A DNA stretch of 64,000 nucleotides, taken from contig NC_059082.1 in NCBI RefSeq assembly GCF_020497125.1, positions 48,382,524 through 48,446,523 on the forward strand. The letters run 5' to 3'. Positions 51,968-62,889 of this stretch are shown here, one piece after another. The translations under genes and the position numbers were made by a program. Source of the DNA: Mauremys mutica (taxonomy: Eukaryota; Chordata; Testudines; Geoemydidae). The notes under the pieces were generated by a model. The model ran no database searches, was not told where the DNA came from, and saw only the letters and a list, made by a program, of their open reading frames with translations. Position 1 is the stretch's first letter, and every line of letters begins with the position of its first letter.

Positions 51968-54754
51968 TTACGTGGTACCGCTGAGTCCCTTTGCGTCTAT
52001 CGGGTCGGCGTACCTCGTAATTGATGCTCCCACCTTTCGGACGACCTCATATGGTCCCTGCCAGCGAGCCAATAATTTGGACTCGCTGGACGGTAGGAGG
52101 AGTAGGACTCGGTCCCCCGGCTTAAACTCCCGGTCTCGAGCCCCTTGGTTATAGGCTCGCTCTTGTTGCTCCTGGGCCTTCTTCAAATTCTCCCGCGCGA
52201 GGGTCCCGGCTTGGGACAAGTACCCCTGTAACTGTAGGACATATTCCAGGAGGCCCTGGGCTGGGGAGGCCGACTGCTCCCAGGTCTCCCGCATCAGGTC
52301 TAGGAGGCCCCGCGGCCGGCGTCCATACAGAAGTTCAAATGGGGAGAACCTCGTCGAAGACTGGGGGACTTCCCGGATGGCCAATAGCAGGGCCGGTAGG
52401 AACTGGTCCCAGTAGCGGAGCTCCTCTGGTGGGAACTTCCGCATCATCCCTTTGAGGGTGCAATTGAAACGCTCCACCAGCCCGTCCGTTTGCGGATGGT
52501 ATACGGACGTGCGGAGCTGTTTTACCCCCAAGATGGTGCATACTTGTCTCAACAGCCGGGAGGTGAAATTGGTTCCTTGGTCCGTCAAAATCTCCCGGGG
52601 GAGTCCGACTCGTGCGAATATTTTTACCAGTTCTTTGGCAATAGCCCGGGCGGTCGTACTTTGTAGCGGGATGGCCTCCGGAAACCGGGTGGCGTAGTCG
52701 ACGAGGACCAAAACGTACCGAAACCCGGCCGTGCTTTTCGGCAGGGGCCCCACAAGGTCCATGGCAACCCGCTCAAAGGGTGTCTCCATGAGTGGCATAG
52801 GGACCAGGGGTGCTCGAGGCACCCCTGGTGGAGCGGCGAGTTGGCATTGTGGGCATGAGCTGCAGTACTTCTGGACGTCGGGATGGATCCCTGGCCAGAA
52901 GAACCGCCCCAGGATCCTTGCCAAAGTCTTTTCCTGCCCCAGATGCCCGGCGGCCGGCACATCGTGGGCCAACTTCAGTACGGCCCGCCGGTGACACTGG
53001 GGGACTAATAGCTGAACCTGTGGTTCGCGGGTGCGGGAATCTCGGTCTATCCGATAGAGTCGGTCTCGGCGTAGCTCGAAGTGTGGCCATTGGGCCGCCC
53101 GTTGGGGGTCCAGGATGGCCCCATCCACCGCCGCGAGCTGCTCGTAACAGTGGCCGAGCGTGGGGTCGGCTCGTTGGTCGCGGCAGAAATCAGTGTAGAG
53201 GCGGGGGTCCCGGGTGGGTCCCGTTGGCCTCTCCGCGTCGTCTGTGGCTGCGGGCTCACCCTCGATGGCGTCCCCGGTGGACTCGGGTAGGGGCTCCCGG
53301 GGTTCCGCTTCTAGGGTCGGTGTAGCTCGAATCACTTCTTCGAAGGCGGGCCAGTCCCGACCGAGGACAACGGGATACGCCAAGTGGGGAGCAAGGCCGA
53401 CGGTTAAGCTCCGGGTAACCCCCGCGACCGTCAGGGAGACTCTGGCGCTGGGATACGGTCGGACATTGCCGTGGATGCACTGCAAGTGTATCGGTTGCAA
53501 ACTGGGGTCTGCTCGGGGTCCCAAGCCCTGGCGGACTAGTGTCTGGCCACAGCCGGAGTCGATCAGGGCCTCGACGCTCCGGCCCCCAACGACCGCGGCG
53601 ACGGTGAGTTTGGGATGCAGGGCCGGCCGGGCCCGGTTGTGTCCAGCCCAAACCTGTCCGTAGCTACAGTCCATGTCGGGGCAATCCCTCTGGAGGTGCC
53701 CCAACTTCCCGCAACCAAAGCACGGACCGAGCTCAGGCCGGCTACTCCGAGCGGCCCCTCGGCTTGGACTCCGGGGCGGGCTTTGCCGGACCCCCGGGGT
53801 TCCGGGGCTGGGGCCGGCAGGTCTTGTTCGGGGTTCGACTTCCCGCCACCGGGCTCGAGACTCCGGGTGCGAGGCAAGCGTGCGGCCGGGATGTCGCACG
53901 GCGCTCGCGGGGCTCCCCCTTTTCTCTGAGCGGGCGGCGTTGGGCCTGGTGCTGGGTCGCGGAAGGGTTGGCCCCGTCGCTGTCTCGGCGGCAAGGAAGT
54001 CTTCCATGAGCGACACCGCCGCCGCGAGCGTCGCTGGGCGATGGCGAAGCACCCAGGCCCTTCCTCGGGAGGGCAGGATGTTAACAAACTGTTCTAAAAT
54101 GACTTGTTCGGTCACTTGTTCTGCTGTCCGGAGCTCGGGGAGGAGCCAGCGGCGGCCGGCCTCCTTTAACATCTGTGCCACCGCCCGCGGCCGGGCGCCG
54201 GGTGAATACGTCTGGCACCGGAATCTTTGCCGGAACGTCTCGGGGCTGATGTCCAGTGCGTCTAGGATAGCTGCTTTTACCTGGTCATAATCGCGCGCGT
54301 CCTCAGTCGCTAGGTCTCGGTAAGCCGTCTGGGCCGCCCCGGTCAGGTACGGGGCCAGCAGTGTGGCCCAATGCTCCCGGGCCCACCCTGCGACTAGGGC
54401 CACGCGCTCAAAAGTGACCAGGAAGGCTTCGGGGTCATCATCCGGGCCCATCTTAGTCAAGCGGAGGGGAGCCGCCATCCGGGGGTTTCCTGCTCCCTCG
54501 CCAACCGGTCCTCCCGTGGGGCGAGGGGGGGTAACCAGGAGCTGTTGGAGCTGGGTCCCCAGCTGTTGTAGCAACTGCTGCTGCTGCTCCATCTGGGCCG
54601 CGTGTAGCTCCTGGGTGAGCCGGAGGTGGGCGGCATCCCGTTGCTGCTGTTGCTCATGCTGAGCGGCCTGCTGGTGCTGTTGCTGTTGCATCTGAGCAGC
54701 CTGCTGCCGCTCTTGGCTTTCCACAAGGCGCTGAATTAGGCGCTCCATGTCCAT
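51968..54754 (-). CDS. Gypsy gag-protease-integrase
   Basis: A 928-codon frame. Residues 1-75 are a Gln-rich coiled segment. Residues 105-255 are capsid, with a SCAN-like end (about 172-255: [39 protein letters not shown]). A zinc knuckle [14 protein letters not shown] lies at 345-358. The protease has [12 protein letters not shown] (about 397) and VVLGRDW (463). Integrase has the H-H-C-C zinc site (His 597, His 604, Cys 634, Cys 637), MDLVGPL (Asp 666), LTDQGTNF (Asp 725) and VERFN (Glu 761), a DD35E core, and a GPY motif near 903. The start ATGGACATGGAGCG follows the leader directly. The frame ends soon after GPY, where the sense passes to the -1 frame. All catalytic residues are intact. 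Confidence 0.92.
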   Translation of the reverse strand: MDMERLIQRLVESQERQQAAQMQQQQHQQAAQHEQQQQRDAAHLRLTQELHAAQMEQQQQLLQQLGTQLQQLLVTPPRPTGGPVGEGAGNPRMAAPLRLTKMGPDDDPEAFLVTFERVALVAGWAREHWATLLAPYLTGAAQTAYRDLATEDARDYDQVKAAILDALDISPETFRQRFRCQTYSPGARPRAVAQMLKEAGRRWLLPELRTAEQVTEQVILEQFVNILPSRGRAWVLRHRPATLAAAVSLMEDFLAAETATGPTLPRPSTRPNAARSEKRGSPASAVRHPGRTLASHPESRARWREVEPRTRPAGPSPGTPGVRQSPPRSPSRGAARSSRPELGPCFGCGKLGHLQRDCPDMDCSYGQVWAGHNRARPALHPKLTVAAVVGGRSVEALIDSGCGQTLVRQGLGPRADPSLQPIHLQCIHGNVRPYPSARVSLTVAGVTRSLTVGLAPHLAYPVVLGRDWPAFEEVIRATPTLEAEPREPLPESTGDAIEGEPAATDDAERPTGPTRDPRLYTDFCRDQRADPTLGHCYEQLAAVDGAILDPQRAAQWPHFELRRDRLYRIDRDSRTREPQVQLLVPQCHRRAVLKLAHDVPAAGHLGQEKTLARILGRFFWPGIHPDVQKYCSSCPQCQLAAPPGVPRAPLVPMPLMETPFERVAMDLVGPLPKSTAGFRYVLVLVDYATRFPEAIPLQSTTARAIAKELVKIFARVGLPREILTDQGTNFTSRLLRQVCTILGVKQLRTSVYHPQTDGLVERFNCTLKGMMRKFPPEELRYWDQFLPALLLAIREVPQSSTRFSPFELLYGRRPRGLLDLMRETWEQSASPAQGLLEYVLQLQGYLSQAGTLARENLKKAQEQQERAYNQGARDREFKPGDRVLLLLPSSESKLLARWQGPYEVVRKVGASITRYADPIDAKGLSGTT

Positions 54755-54849
54755 GCTTGGTCCTCGGAGGGGTACGTAACCCTCTCCCCTCTGCTTTGTT
54801 ACCCTTACTCACAGGGTAGGAGTTCGTCAGTCCTCAGAGAAGGCACCAG
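54755..54849 (-). promoter_or_regulatory. Gypsy leader and primer-binding region
   Basis: Downstream of the 5' LTR on the transcribed strand the sequence reads CTGGTGCCTTCTCTGAGGAC. A primer-binding site is expected here, starting at TGG one base after the LTR. I cannot assign the tRNA. Confidence 0.5.
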
Positions 54850-56515
54850 TGTAAGCTGGCGAGTCGGGGCTCAACCCTCCTGCAGACCCGGAGGGGAGCC
54901 ACACCGACTCGCTCCTTGTCCCCTCTAAATGGTGGGCGACAAGAATCAGGGGTTAGCTCAACCCTACGCCTCGGGCCCTCTGGATCCAGGGGCCGGGTGG
55001 CAATCAGTCTCCCGAAGGTTTCAGGGGTTCAGACCCTCAGGCAGGGGCTGACCTCAAGGCACACAGTCAATAAGTATACGCCCCGGCCCTCAGTCAGGGC
55101 GGGCAGCAGGACAGCAGTCCTTGGGCCCAGACCCTTCTAGCAGGAGCTGGGCACCGGCAAAGTCAATTCGGCCCAGGCCCTCCGGAGCAGGGGCTGGGCA
55201 ACAACAACGTCAATATAAGCCCAGGCCTCTGGAGCAGGGGCTGGGCAACAGCAAAGTCAATATAAGCCCAGGCCTCTGGAGCAGGGGCTGGGCAACAGCA
55301 AAGTCAATATAAGCCCAGGCCTCTGGAGCAGGGGCTGGGCAACAGCAAAGTCAATATAGGCCCAGGCCCTCTGGAGCAGGGGCTGGGCAACAGCAAAGTC
55401 AATATAGGCCCAGGCCCTCTGGAGCAGGGGCTGGGCAACAGCAAAGGCAATATAAGCCCAGGCCTCTGGCGCAGGGGCTGGGCAACAGCAAAGTCAATAT
55501 AAGCCCAGGCCTCTGGAGCAGGGGCTGGGCAACAGCAAAGTCAATATAAGCCCAGGCCTCTGGAGCAGGGGCTGGGCAACAGCAAAGTCAATATAAGCCC
55601 AGGCCTCTGGAGCAGGGGCTGGGCAACAGCAAAGTCAATATAAGCCCAGGCCTCTGGAGCAGGGGCTGGGCAACAGCAAAGTCAATATAAGCCCAGGCCT
55701 CTGGAGCAGGGGCTGGGCAACAGCAAAGGCAATATAAGCCCAGGCCTCTGGAGCAGGGGCTGGGCAACAGCAAAGGTAATTGCAGGCTTCTGTGCCTGAG
55801 CGCTGATGTGAGGGGGAAACTGCCACCCGCGAGTGGGGTGGCAGGGGGAACACAGGCCCGCCCACTCCACTGTGTTCCAGCCCGGGGCCCTATTAGCGGC
55901 TCTCACAGCCGCTGGTCAGTGGGGTCCTGACCGCAACACACTGACATGGGCACCTCAGTGTCCGTAGCCTGACAGGGGTCGGCTATCCCCGGGCTACACT
56001 CCATATCCCCCTCGGGGCCTACCTGCACACTTGTACCAGGTTCGGGCCAGTCAAAGGTCCTCGGCTCCTCCGGGTCCGGGCTTGGTGGGAGGTCTGGTAG
56101 CACCTCCGGAAAGTCCGGCCAGGCCTGCTCCGGCGGCTCCTCCGGGTAGCAGGGCCGGGGAAGCCCCGGCGGCTCCTCTTCGGGGGGGGGCGCAGGGGCG
56201 GTCCGGCGGCTCGTCCCAGTACCGGTCACGGGGCAGCTCTGGTGGCTCCTCCTCGTAGTGGGCGCGGGGAAGCGGAGGCCAGTCTGGGCAGCTGCCTTGG
56301 TTCCTAGAGGGCTCCCCGTCAGGAGCTCCCGCCGGCACGTCTGCTCCCGGCGGCTGCTGGCTCCTGACTGAGCTCTGGCATCTACCTTTTATACTTCCTG
56401 TCCCGCCCCTTGACTTCCGGGGGGCGGGAACAGGAAGTGGTGTCTCAGCCCACTTGGGCGTCTGGCCGGGAGCTCCCTCTGCTGGACCGGAGGGGAGCCA
56501 CACCAACTCGCTACA
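54850..56515 (-). repeat. Gypsy 5' LTR
   Basis: 1666 bp, TGTAAGCTGGCGAGTCGGGG to AACTCGCTACA. It is the same as the 3' LTR apart from two extra 47-bp units, about ten scattered substitutions and one extra G in a G-run near 56185. The TATA box is at about 56385-56394 (GTATAAAAGG on the transcribed strand). Confidence 0.92.
55146..55780. repeat. 47-bp tandem array in the 5' LTR
   Basis: About 13 units of the same repeat as 49143-49684. The 95-bp length difference between the LTRs equals two units. Confidence 0.95.
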
Positions 56516-56527
56516 GTTCTCCAGCAA
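55903..56527 (-). other. LTR-encoded Pro/Glu-rich frame (5' LTR copy)
   Basis: This is the counterpart of the C-terminal tail of the RT-RNase H frame. In this LTR an extra G near 56185 splits it into two overlapping frames (56527-56051 and 56229-55903). The second begins with MTGTGTSRRTAP and contains YPEEPPEQAWPDFPEVLPDL. Function unknown. Confidence 0.5.
56516..56520. repeat. Gypsy target-site duplication, right
   Basis: GTTCT, matching 48842-48846. Confidence 0.85.
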
Positions 56528-56959
56528 AGAGAAGGAAATTAAGACTTGATATTTCTAATATGAAGAAGAAGCAGAACAAAATGTTTGGCTTGTAAATAAT
56601 TTTGGGTCTTTAAACATAAAGAAGCAGAAAAGGGTCAAATATTTTTTAGTTTGAGACCCTCTATTCAGTAAAGCACTAAACTTGTGCTTAATATTAAACG
56701 TGTCAGTGGTTCCACTGACTTCAGTTGGGTCTAGATGCTTCAAGTTAAGTGCGTGCTTAAGTGCTTTGCTGAATTAGCAAATAACTCTGATATTGGTGTG
56801 ATAACCCAAAACAATCTGTGAGCTCCTGCTGAGCAGCAATAGTAAACTAACCAATATTGTTCTTCAAACCTACAGAGAGGGTTACTGACCTCCAGGGATA
56901 TTCTTATGCAGTCAGAAGGTTAAATAGTAGGCATCTGCTGAATGACAACTAAAGCCTTA

Positions 56960-57171
56960 GGCCTTGTCTACACTGAAAATCTTGTCTACACTTGAAAAAA
57001 CACCCCGCTGAGCAATGCAAGTTTCAACACTATAAAGTGACAGTGTAGATGGTGCTGGTAACTATTCCCCTTATGAAGGTGGTTTTATTACAGCACTGGG
57101 AGAACTGGAGCCGTGACAACACAGCCACATTAAAGTGGCAGCTTTTTAATGTCGGCTGTGTAGACATATCC
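56960..57171. mobile_element. MITE with TTA target duplication
   Basis: Left end GGCCTTGTCTACACTG and right end (reverse complement) GGATATGTCTACACAG, flanked by TTA at 56957-56959 and 57172-57174. It is likely a non-autonomous Harbinger relative. Confidence 0.75.
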
Positions 57172-57581
57172 TTAGAAAAGAATGTCTAGTGAAACACTTT
57201 GAGCTTTTAAAATGGCACTAGGAATGATGCTGGATTAAAAATAACTTAAAAGTAGTTGTGAGTTATGCCTGTGTTGGGTCTTTAAAACAGAGACTTCCAG
57301 AGCAGGAGTGTGCTACCGGGGCTTCCCTCTTCAGTGATGGCGATGCTGGTTCCTGAGAGGCAGAGGTGACTGGCCCTATGCAAACATAGTTTAAAGTGTA
57401 GAATGACTTGTTGGCCACTTACTGTAGGGAGGAAGCCTGTTGCTCTGCCCTCACCAGCAGGTGTTTGTGTGGTGTTTTTGTTCAAGTGAAGACTCTGCCA
57501 ATTGAAAATAGAAAATAAAAACAAAACTAAAATAGGATATTGTACCATTAAAACAAAACAATATTTTATTTCCCCTTCCAG

Positions 57582-57713
57582 CCGGATGTTTTGATTATAT
57601 CATTCTTCAGTACTGAAGAGCATGGCCTTTTGCTTCAGGACAGCTTCCCGTTGCCTTCAACCTACCAGGCTCTTCTGGGCATCGAGGTGCCACATTATTA
57701 CTTTGCAAAAAAG
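57582..57713 (+). CDS. IFT140: IFT140 internal exon (f)
   Basis: The exon encodes [40 protein letters not shown] and FAKK, clearly IFT140 (the VLI-SFF--EEHG-LL block is conserved). The acceptor is CCCTTCCAG and the donor GTGAGA. It is 132 nt, 44 codons, phase 0 at both ends. Confidence 0.94.
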
Positions 57714-57851
57714 GTGAGAGATCACAAAGAGGACATCCTTTTCTACTTCTGCCACAACCACATGGTGACACCTTTCTTTGCACTTGAGGCCAGATACAGC
57801 CAAATGGAGCTTGGAGTAAGCAGGTTCCGCGCCAATGAAAGTTGTGACAAA

Positions 57852-58085
57852 GGATATGTCTATACTGCAATAAAAAAACCTGTGACTCAAAATCTCAGAG
57901 CTCAGGTTAGTTGACTCAGGCTCACGGGACTCAGGCTGCAAGACTAAAGATTGCATTGTAGATATTCAGGCTCAGGCTGGAACCTGGGCTCTGAGACCCT
58001 CCCCCTTTGCAGGTTCTTGAAGCCTGCAGCCTTAGCCTTGTGAGCCCAGGTCCTTGGGTCTTTTATCACAGTATAGTCAAAGGTA
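57852..58085. mobile_element. MITE-like repeat
   Basis: GATATGTCTATACTGCAATA with AAAA on the left and TTTTATCACAGTATAGTCAA on the right are imperfect inverted repeats. The interior is rich in CTCAGGCT-type short repeats. Confidence 0.6.
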
Positions 58086-59029
58086 GTAATAAAATGGATG
58101 TATTGACAATGAAATGTAAATTACACTAATCTGGCATTCCATGGGTGTGCAAAAGGTGAGTGATATACAAGCAAAAGAGATGGAGCAGTTATCAGGAAAA
58201 CCAACCAATCCCGTTTCTACTTTAATTTATGCCTGCACCATCCCTGATACTCCTGAGCATAAAATTTAACTCTGGCATAAGTGAGTGCAGTTCCTATTAA
58301 CTTCAATAGGAGCTGCAACCTACTTGCATCAGGACTGAATTTAGTCCCCACTACATACCAAATGGGTATAAGTTACACTCATCTTCCACTACCATTGAAT
58401 GCCTAATTGGTGCAAGTTACACTCAACCACCCTGTAACTTTTGGTAAATTTGAATGTGGATCCAAACTTTGTGGTTAGCTCCTAATCTCTTAAGAAAAGA
58501 GACTACAGAAGAAACCTACATCTGGATTGTCTCAAACTTTGGGGAATTTAGAGCCAGAACTTTGCAACCCAAATCTGTTTCTAATAAATAAATTACAATA
58601 ACCTTTCCAAGCAGAACTGACGTTTATCTGGATTACATCTAATTTTGGTTTCCCTTTCCATAAATTGCAAGATGAAAAAAAGAGCTGCTACATTCCAATT
58701 CCACCTTATGCATGCTTTTCTTCATACTCTATGTTTATATTTTACTTTAATTTTTACCTCTCTCTTTCTCCTTCTGTATTGTTTTTTGCTGCCATTAGTT
58801 GTTGTTTCGGAGAGGATGTGTCTATAAGCCTGTTGTAAGTATCTATAACTGCCCTCTTCCACAGTCTTCATTCATCTGCCCCCTCCATTTCCATATTTTT
58901 TTCAATCAGTACATTTATTTTAAAGGCTGAATTACTTGTTATTTATTTACAGACACAGTAAACATATCATAGTCTTGTGACTATTTTAAACATGGAATAG
59001 TCCATTTGACACACCAAACCTGTCTTAGA

Positions 59030-59810
59030 TCTGGTCTACACTACAGAGTTAAGTTGACGTAAAGCAGCTTACATCGACTAAATTATGTCAGGGTCCAGAC
59101 TACAGTCTTGCTCCCACCTATGTAAGTGCCCTACTACATCGACATAATAACACCACCTCTATGAAAGGCATAGGGCTTATGTTGGTGTAGTTAGGGCAAC
59201 TTTGTCTGTGTAGACCCTGCAGGTTACTTGCTTACTCTATGCTGGAGCCGTGAAATTCACAAGAAAGCCCGGATCACAGCTTGGGCTGTCACCCCGGGGA
59301 AAGTGGCAGGGCTCCAGCTGAAGCCCAGCTTCCCCCTGGACTCCTGGCTTGCCACTCCCAGATGGGCTACTGCCCAGGCTCCCTGCTCTGAGCTGGGCTG
59401 CCCCCCCGGGGTCCCAGCTCCTCACTCCGATCCAGGCTGCCCCACCAGTGTCCCTGCTCTGAGCTGGGCTCCACCTGCCTGGCTTCCTGGTGGGAGGGCA
59501 GTCCCAACCTGGCTCCCTGTTCTGAGCCAGACTGCGCCCATCCGACTCCCCAGTCCCTGCAGAGATCCTGGGTACTGCCCACTCTGCGGGGTCCCTGTTC
59601 TCTGCAAGGAGCCCAGCTGCACTGAGGCTCCTGGCTCCCCGCGGAGAGCCCGTGGAGGATGGGGGTTCAGCCGGGCAGAGTTGAGAGCCCAGGCTCTCAG
59701 CCCCCCCACACTGCCCCTCTTAAGTAGAAGTGCTTCTGATGACCACTGACAGAAGGAGAGTAGTGTGGACATGAACCATCACAGTAATTACTATGGTGAC
59801 TGTAAGTCAA
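59030..59810. mobile_element. MITE-like repeat with GC-rich interior
   Basis: GGTCTACACTACAGAGTTAA on the left and GTAGTGTGGACATGAACC with GTAAGTCAACCTAAC on the right look like inverted ends. The interior at 59290-59710 is GC-rich and low-complexity. The boundaries are uncertain. Confidence 0.45.
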
Positions 59811-60742
59811 CCTAACAATGTCTTTGCCTCTCCTGAACCAAGAATTCCCCAAATTGTATCTAACACTCATTTGCACCGTGGTTTGCATTACTTAGTCTGG
59901 CTAATACTTCAGATGTTTTATTCATTAATATGTGGCTTTAAATGTGCTCTGGCATAGTTTTTAGATTAGCTCCCTTAAATATTAACATATGGCTTTCCCT
60001 ATACTTGTCTGGCAGTGAAAATGGCTTAAAGAAACTGCCTAAATTAGTTAGAATGAGGATGGTTCAGCATCCATGGTGGCTCAGACCAAGATGTTTCATT
60101 GTGTTTGGCTTGTGAAAAGTTAATTCTTAAAGTCTAAAGAGACTATTTGGTGCTGGTGATGCAACAAAGGGATTTCTCTTGTTTTGTTCAGAAGAATAGT
60201 TAAATTGCCCTGTGATGGCTCTGAGTGGAGTTGTAATTTAGATCTTACTGAGGCTCCAGGGACTCCAAAGTTGCCATTTTTATAGAATATGGTTGTGAAT
60301 CTGAGTACTAATAATGGGAAGACAGGAGTAAAAAATAAGAGGTTCTGGATAGTTAACTTAAAAAAGAAATTCACCATTGAAACTTTCAGCCTGAAAGGTT
60401 CAGAAATGTAGGGGTTATTATGGAAACTGTAATGCAACCTTAACTGTAATAGTTACTCCTGCTCCTTCTGGGATACTGTACACACCTCTTATCTGTAACT
60501 GATGAAATACAAATGTTGAGCCTCATGACTTATATGCTTTAGTAATCTTTAGAGACACTCCTTCCTATATTCAAAGGCACTTTGAAAAGTAGTATAGTAT
60601 TAATTATTCTGACAACTGTAAGAGTTTTGTCATTGACCTCAAGTAGTCATATAGTTAAAATCTTGTAGAAATCTGTATTTGTAGGTCAAGGGAGTGTGTT
60701 GAAGTCTGCTTAGCACCTGAGTGATGGTAGTTTTCCTTTCAG

Positions 60743-60942
60743 CCAGGAGAAGCTGAGAAAGAAGCACAAGTGGAATCTGGCTCAGTACAACTCTCACAAA
60801 TGGTTGCCAAAAGGCCCATGAGAGATTTCATTGGTCTGGAAGAGTGTGACAAAACTACCCGTGAAGCTATGCTGAACTTCAGCTTCTATCTAACAATTGG
60901 GGACATGGATGAGGCCTTCAAATCCATCAAACTCATCAAAAG
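60743..60942 (+). CDS. IFT140: IFT140 internal exon (g)
   Basis: The exon encodes [40 protein letters not shown] and [20 protein letters not shown], ending SIKLIK. The [14 protein letters not shown] and [16 protein letters not shown] blocks mark the start of the helical TPR-like half of IFT140, which contacts other IFT-A subunits. The acceptor is TTTCCTTTCAG and the donor GTGGGA. It is 200 nt, phase 0 at the start, and ends with two bases (AG) of a codon completed in the next exon outside the window. Confidence 0.95.
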
Positions 60943-61445
60943 GTGGGATCTAAACATTTGTAATGACTCATTTAGTGGTGGGATTTATTATCACTTGTGT
61001 CATATGAAGTTTTGTTCCCTTTAGACTTCTTTAATTTTTCCTCCTTCTCTTTGCCCTCATTCACACTCTGTCGTCCTAAAAAAGCTGAAACCTTTGCCCT
61101 TTAGGTATTATGTTAACTTTTTCTTTGCTGGTCCTGTACTATACCTGTCATGGTGGTGTCATCCAATGAGAACAATGAAATGTCAGGACATACCTAGTGC
61201 ATGTAGCAATACAGCAGATGGGATGTACCTGGCATGGTCAGCAGCAATCAAATGAACTTCTATGACTGTATGATATTGGACATCTCATCTTAGTACCCAT
61301 GCTCATGTTACTTTTAATGCTATTAATTGGTAGTGTTGTCAGATGTTGACTGCGTGTGTGTTGTCTCTGTGTGCTGTCCCAGCTCTGCATAGATAGCTGG
61401 AACAGCAGACCTCAAGCAAACTGCCTAATGACCACAAGATCCATT

Positions 61446-62591
61446 TGTGACATTGCACTCTATATGATTTTATGAAAATATGCTAATGAGTATGAATATA
61501 GCGTAACTGGAATATGCTTCATGCAAAAGGTCTCTTGTAAGGTATCATTACAAAGCTTATAATCTACTGAGTGTAGTCATCCTATTTGTATAAATGTATC
61601 ACGCTTGTATCTGAAACTAGAAATATGAAATATAACTCTGAGGGCCTCTTGTAATTATGCAAAGTGTGGGCCATTAATGGTGGTTTGGAATCTTGGTGGC
61701 TCCCATTAATCAGGACAATTGTCTGTAGATGGCTCTGTTTTACTTGTAAGTCTTCCTGTATACATGTGTGCTGGCAAGTGGGTAATGAAGTCTTACAGTG
61801 ACATGTCACTTGAACTGGAATCAATCTTTAACCTGGTGTCTTTCCATTTAGAAGGGGAGTGGGGGACCCAGAGAGTCAAAAGATTCCCACCTTGTGCCAA
61901 AGCTATATAAGTGGGTGGAACAGAACAAAGGGGGTGGCCATCATGAGAAATTTCCTAGCTACCACCTGAGCTGGAACAAGGGCTGTACCAGGGGAAAGGA
62001 TTGTGCCCAGTCTAAGAAGGTGTCCAGTCTGTGAAAGAAACTTATTGAAACATCTCTGAGGTGAGATTTTATCTGTATTCAGTTTTATTACTGTATCAGA
62101 CATAAACATAGACTTGTTCACAATTCACTTTCTTCTGTCTGTTACTACTTGGAATCATTTAAATCCTACTTTCTATATTTAATAAAATCACTTTTTACTT
62201 AACCCAGAGTATGTATTAATACCTGGGGAGGGGGGCAAACAGCTGTGCATATCTCTCTGTCAGTGTTATAGAGGGCGAACAGTTTATGAGTTTACCCTGT
62301 ATAATCTTTATACAGGGTAAAACGGATTTATTTGGGGTTTGGACCCCATTGGGAGTTGGGCATCTGAGGGTTAAAGACAGGAACATGTCTTAAGTTGCTT
62401 TCAGTTAAGTCTGCAACTTTGGGGCATGTGGTTCAGACCCTGGGTCTGTGTTGGAGCAGACTGGTGTGTCTGGCTCAACAAGACAGGATGCTGGAGTCTC
62501 AAACTGGGAGGGCAGGGAAAGCAGGGGCGGAAGTAGACTTGGCACATCAGTTGGCAGCCCCAAGGGGGTTTCTGTGACCCAACCCATCACA
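61446..62591 (+). mobile_element. Solo LTR (family A)
   Basis: 1146 bp, TGTGACATTGCACTCTATAT to AACCCATCACA, flanked by CCATT (61441-61445) and CCGTT (62592-62596), a 5-bp duplication with one mismatch. A TATA box (GCTATATAAG) lies at about 61902 and AATAAA at about 62181. It is the same family as 44778-46580, with the last 400 bp very similar. Confidence 0.87.
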
Positions 62592-62675
62592 CCGTTAAGG
62601 TATGAAGGCACTCAGTGACAAAAACACATGGTACGCTAACACATGTATGCCTGTTGCAATGGACTAGCTCAGTTA

Positions 62676-62889
62676 GGGGGGAGGGATAGCTCAGTGGTTT
62701 GAGCATTGGCCTACTAAACCCAGGGTTGTGAGTTTAATCCTTGAGGGGCCATTTAGGGTTCTGGGGCAAAATCAAACAAAAAACTGTCAGGGACAGTACT
62801 TAGTCCTGCTAGTGAAGGCAGGGGACTGGACTCCATGACCTTTCAAGGTCCCTTCCAGTTCTCTGAGATAGGTATATCTCCATATATTT
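62676..62889 (+). mobile_element. tRNA-derived SINE (tortoise/Cry type)
   Basis: GGGGGGAGGGATAGCTCAGT start, A box TAGCTCAGTGG, B box GAGTTTAATCC, tail GGTCCCTTCCAGTTCTCTGA then GATAGGTATATCTCC. It is the only + strand copy here. Confidence 0.88.

Larger units (their letters stand above)
48847..56515 (-). mobile_element. Complete Gypsy (Gmr1-like) LTR retrotransposon, 7.7 kb
   Basis: Two near-identical LTRs (48847-50417 and 54850-56515) bound by TG...CA and a 5-bp duplication. Transcription runs leftward. The internal region holds a gag-PR-IN frame followed by an RT-RNase H frame. Integrase lies upstream of RT, as in Ty1/copia, although the RT and chromodomain-less integrase are of Ty3/gypsy type. 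This is the organisation described for Gmr1-like elements of deuterostomes. I see no envelope gene. Confidence 0.93.
47543..57581 (+). other. IFT140: IFT140 intron between exons e and f
   Basis: A 10-kb intron, GTATGT to TTCCAG. Three-quarters of it is the Gypsy element at 48847-56515. I see no recognisable element in 47543-48841, 56521-56956 or 57175-57581. Confidence 0.9.
57714..60742 (+). other. IFT140: IFT140 intron between exons f and g
   Basis: A 3-kb intron, GTGAGA to CTTTCAG. MITE-like repeats lie at 57852-58085 and 59030-59810. I see nothing recognisable in 58086-59029 or 59811-60742. Confidence 0.9.

Noticed and set aside
53980..54250. A host SCAN zinc-finger gene
   Set aside because: The SCAN-like segment lies in a gag frame followed by zinc knuckle, protease and integrase between two LTRs, so it belongs to the retrotransposon.
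59228..59749. A 173-codon GC-rich frame in intron f-g
   Set aside because: Low-complexity Pro/Ser/Leu composition inside a MITE-like repeat, with frames open on both strands and no conserved motif.
62676..62889. A functional tRNA gene (A and B boxes)
   Set aside because: The tRNA-like part is diverged, no complete cloverleaf can be drawn, and the sequence continues into a SINE body found in several copies.
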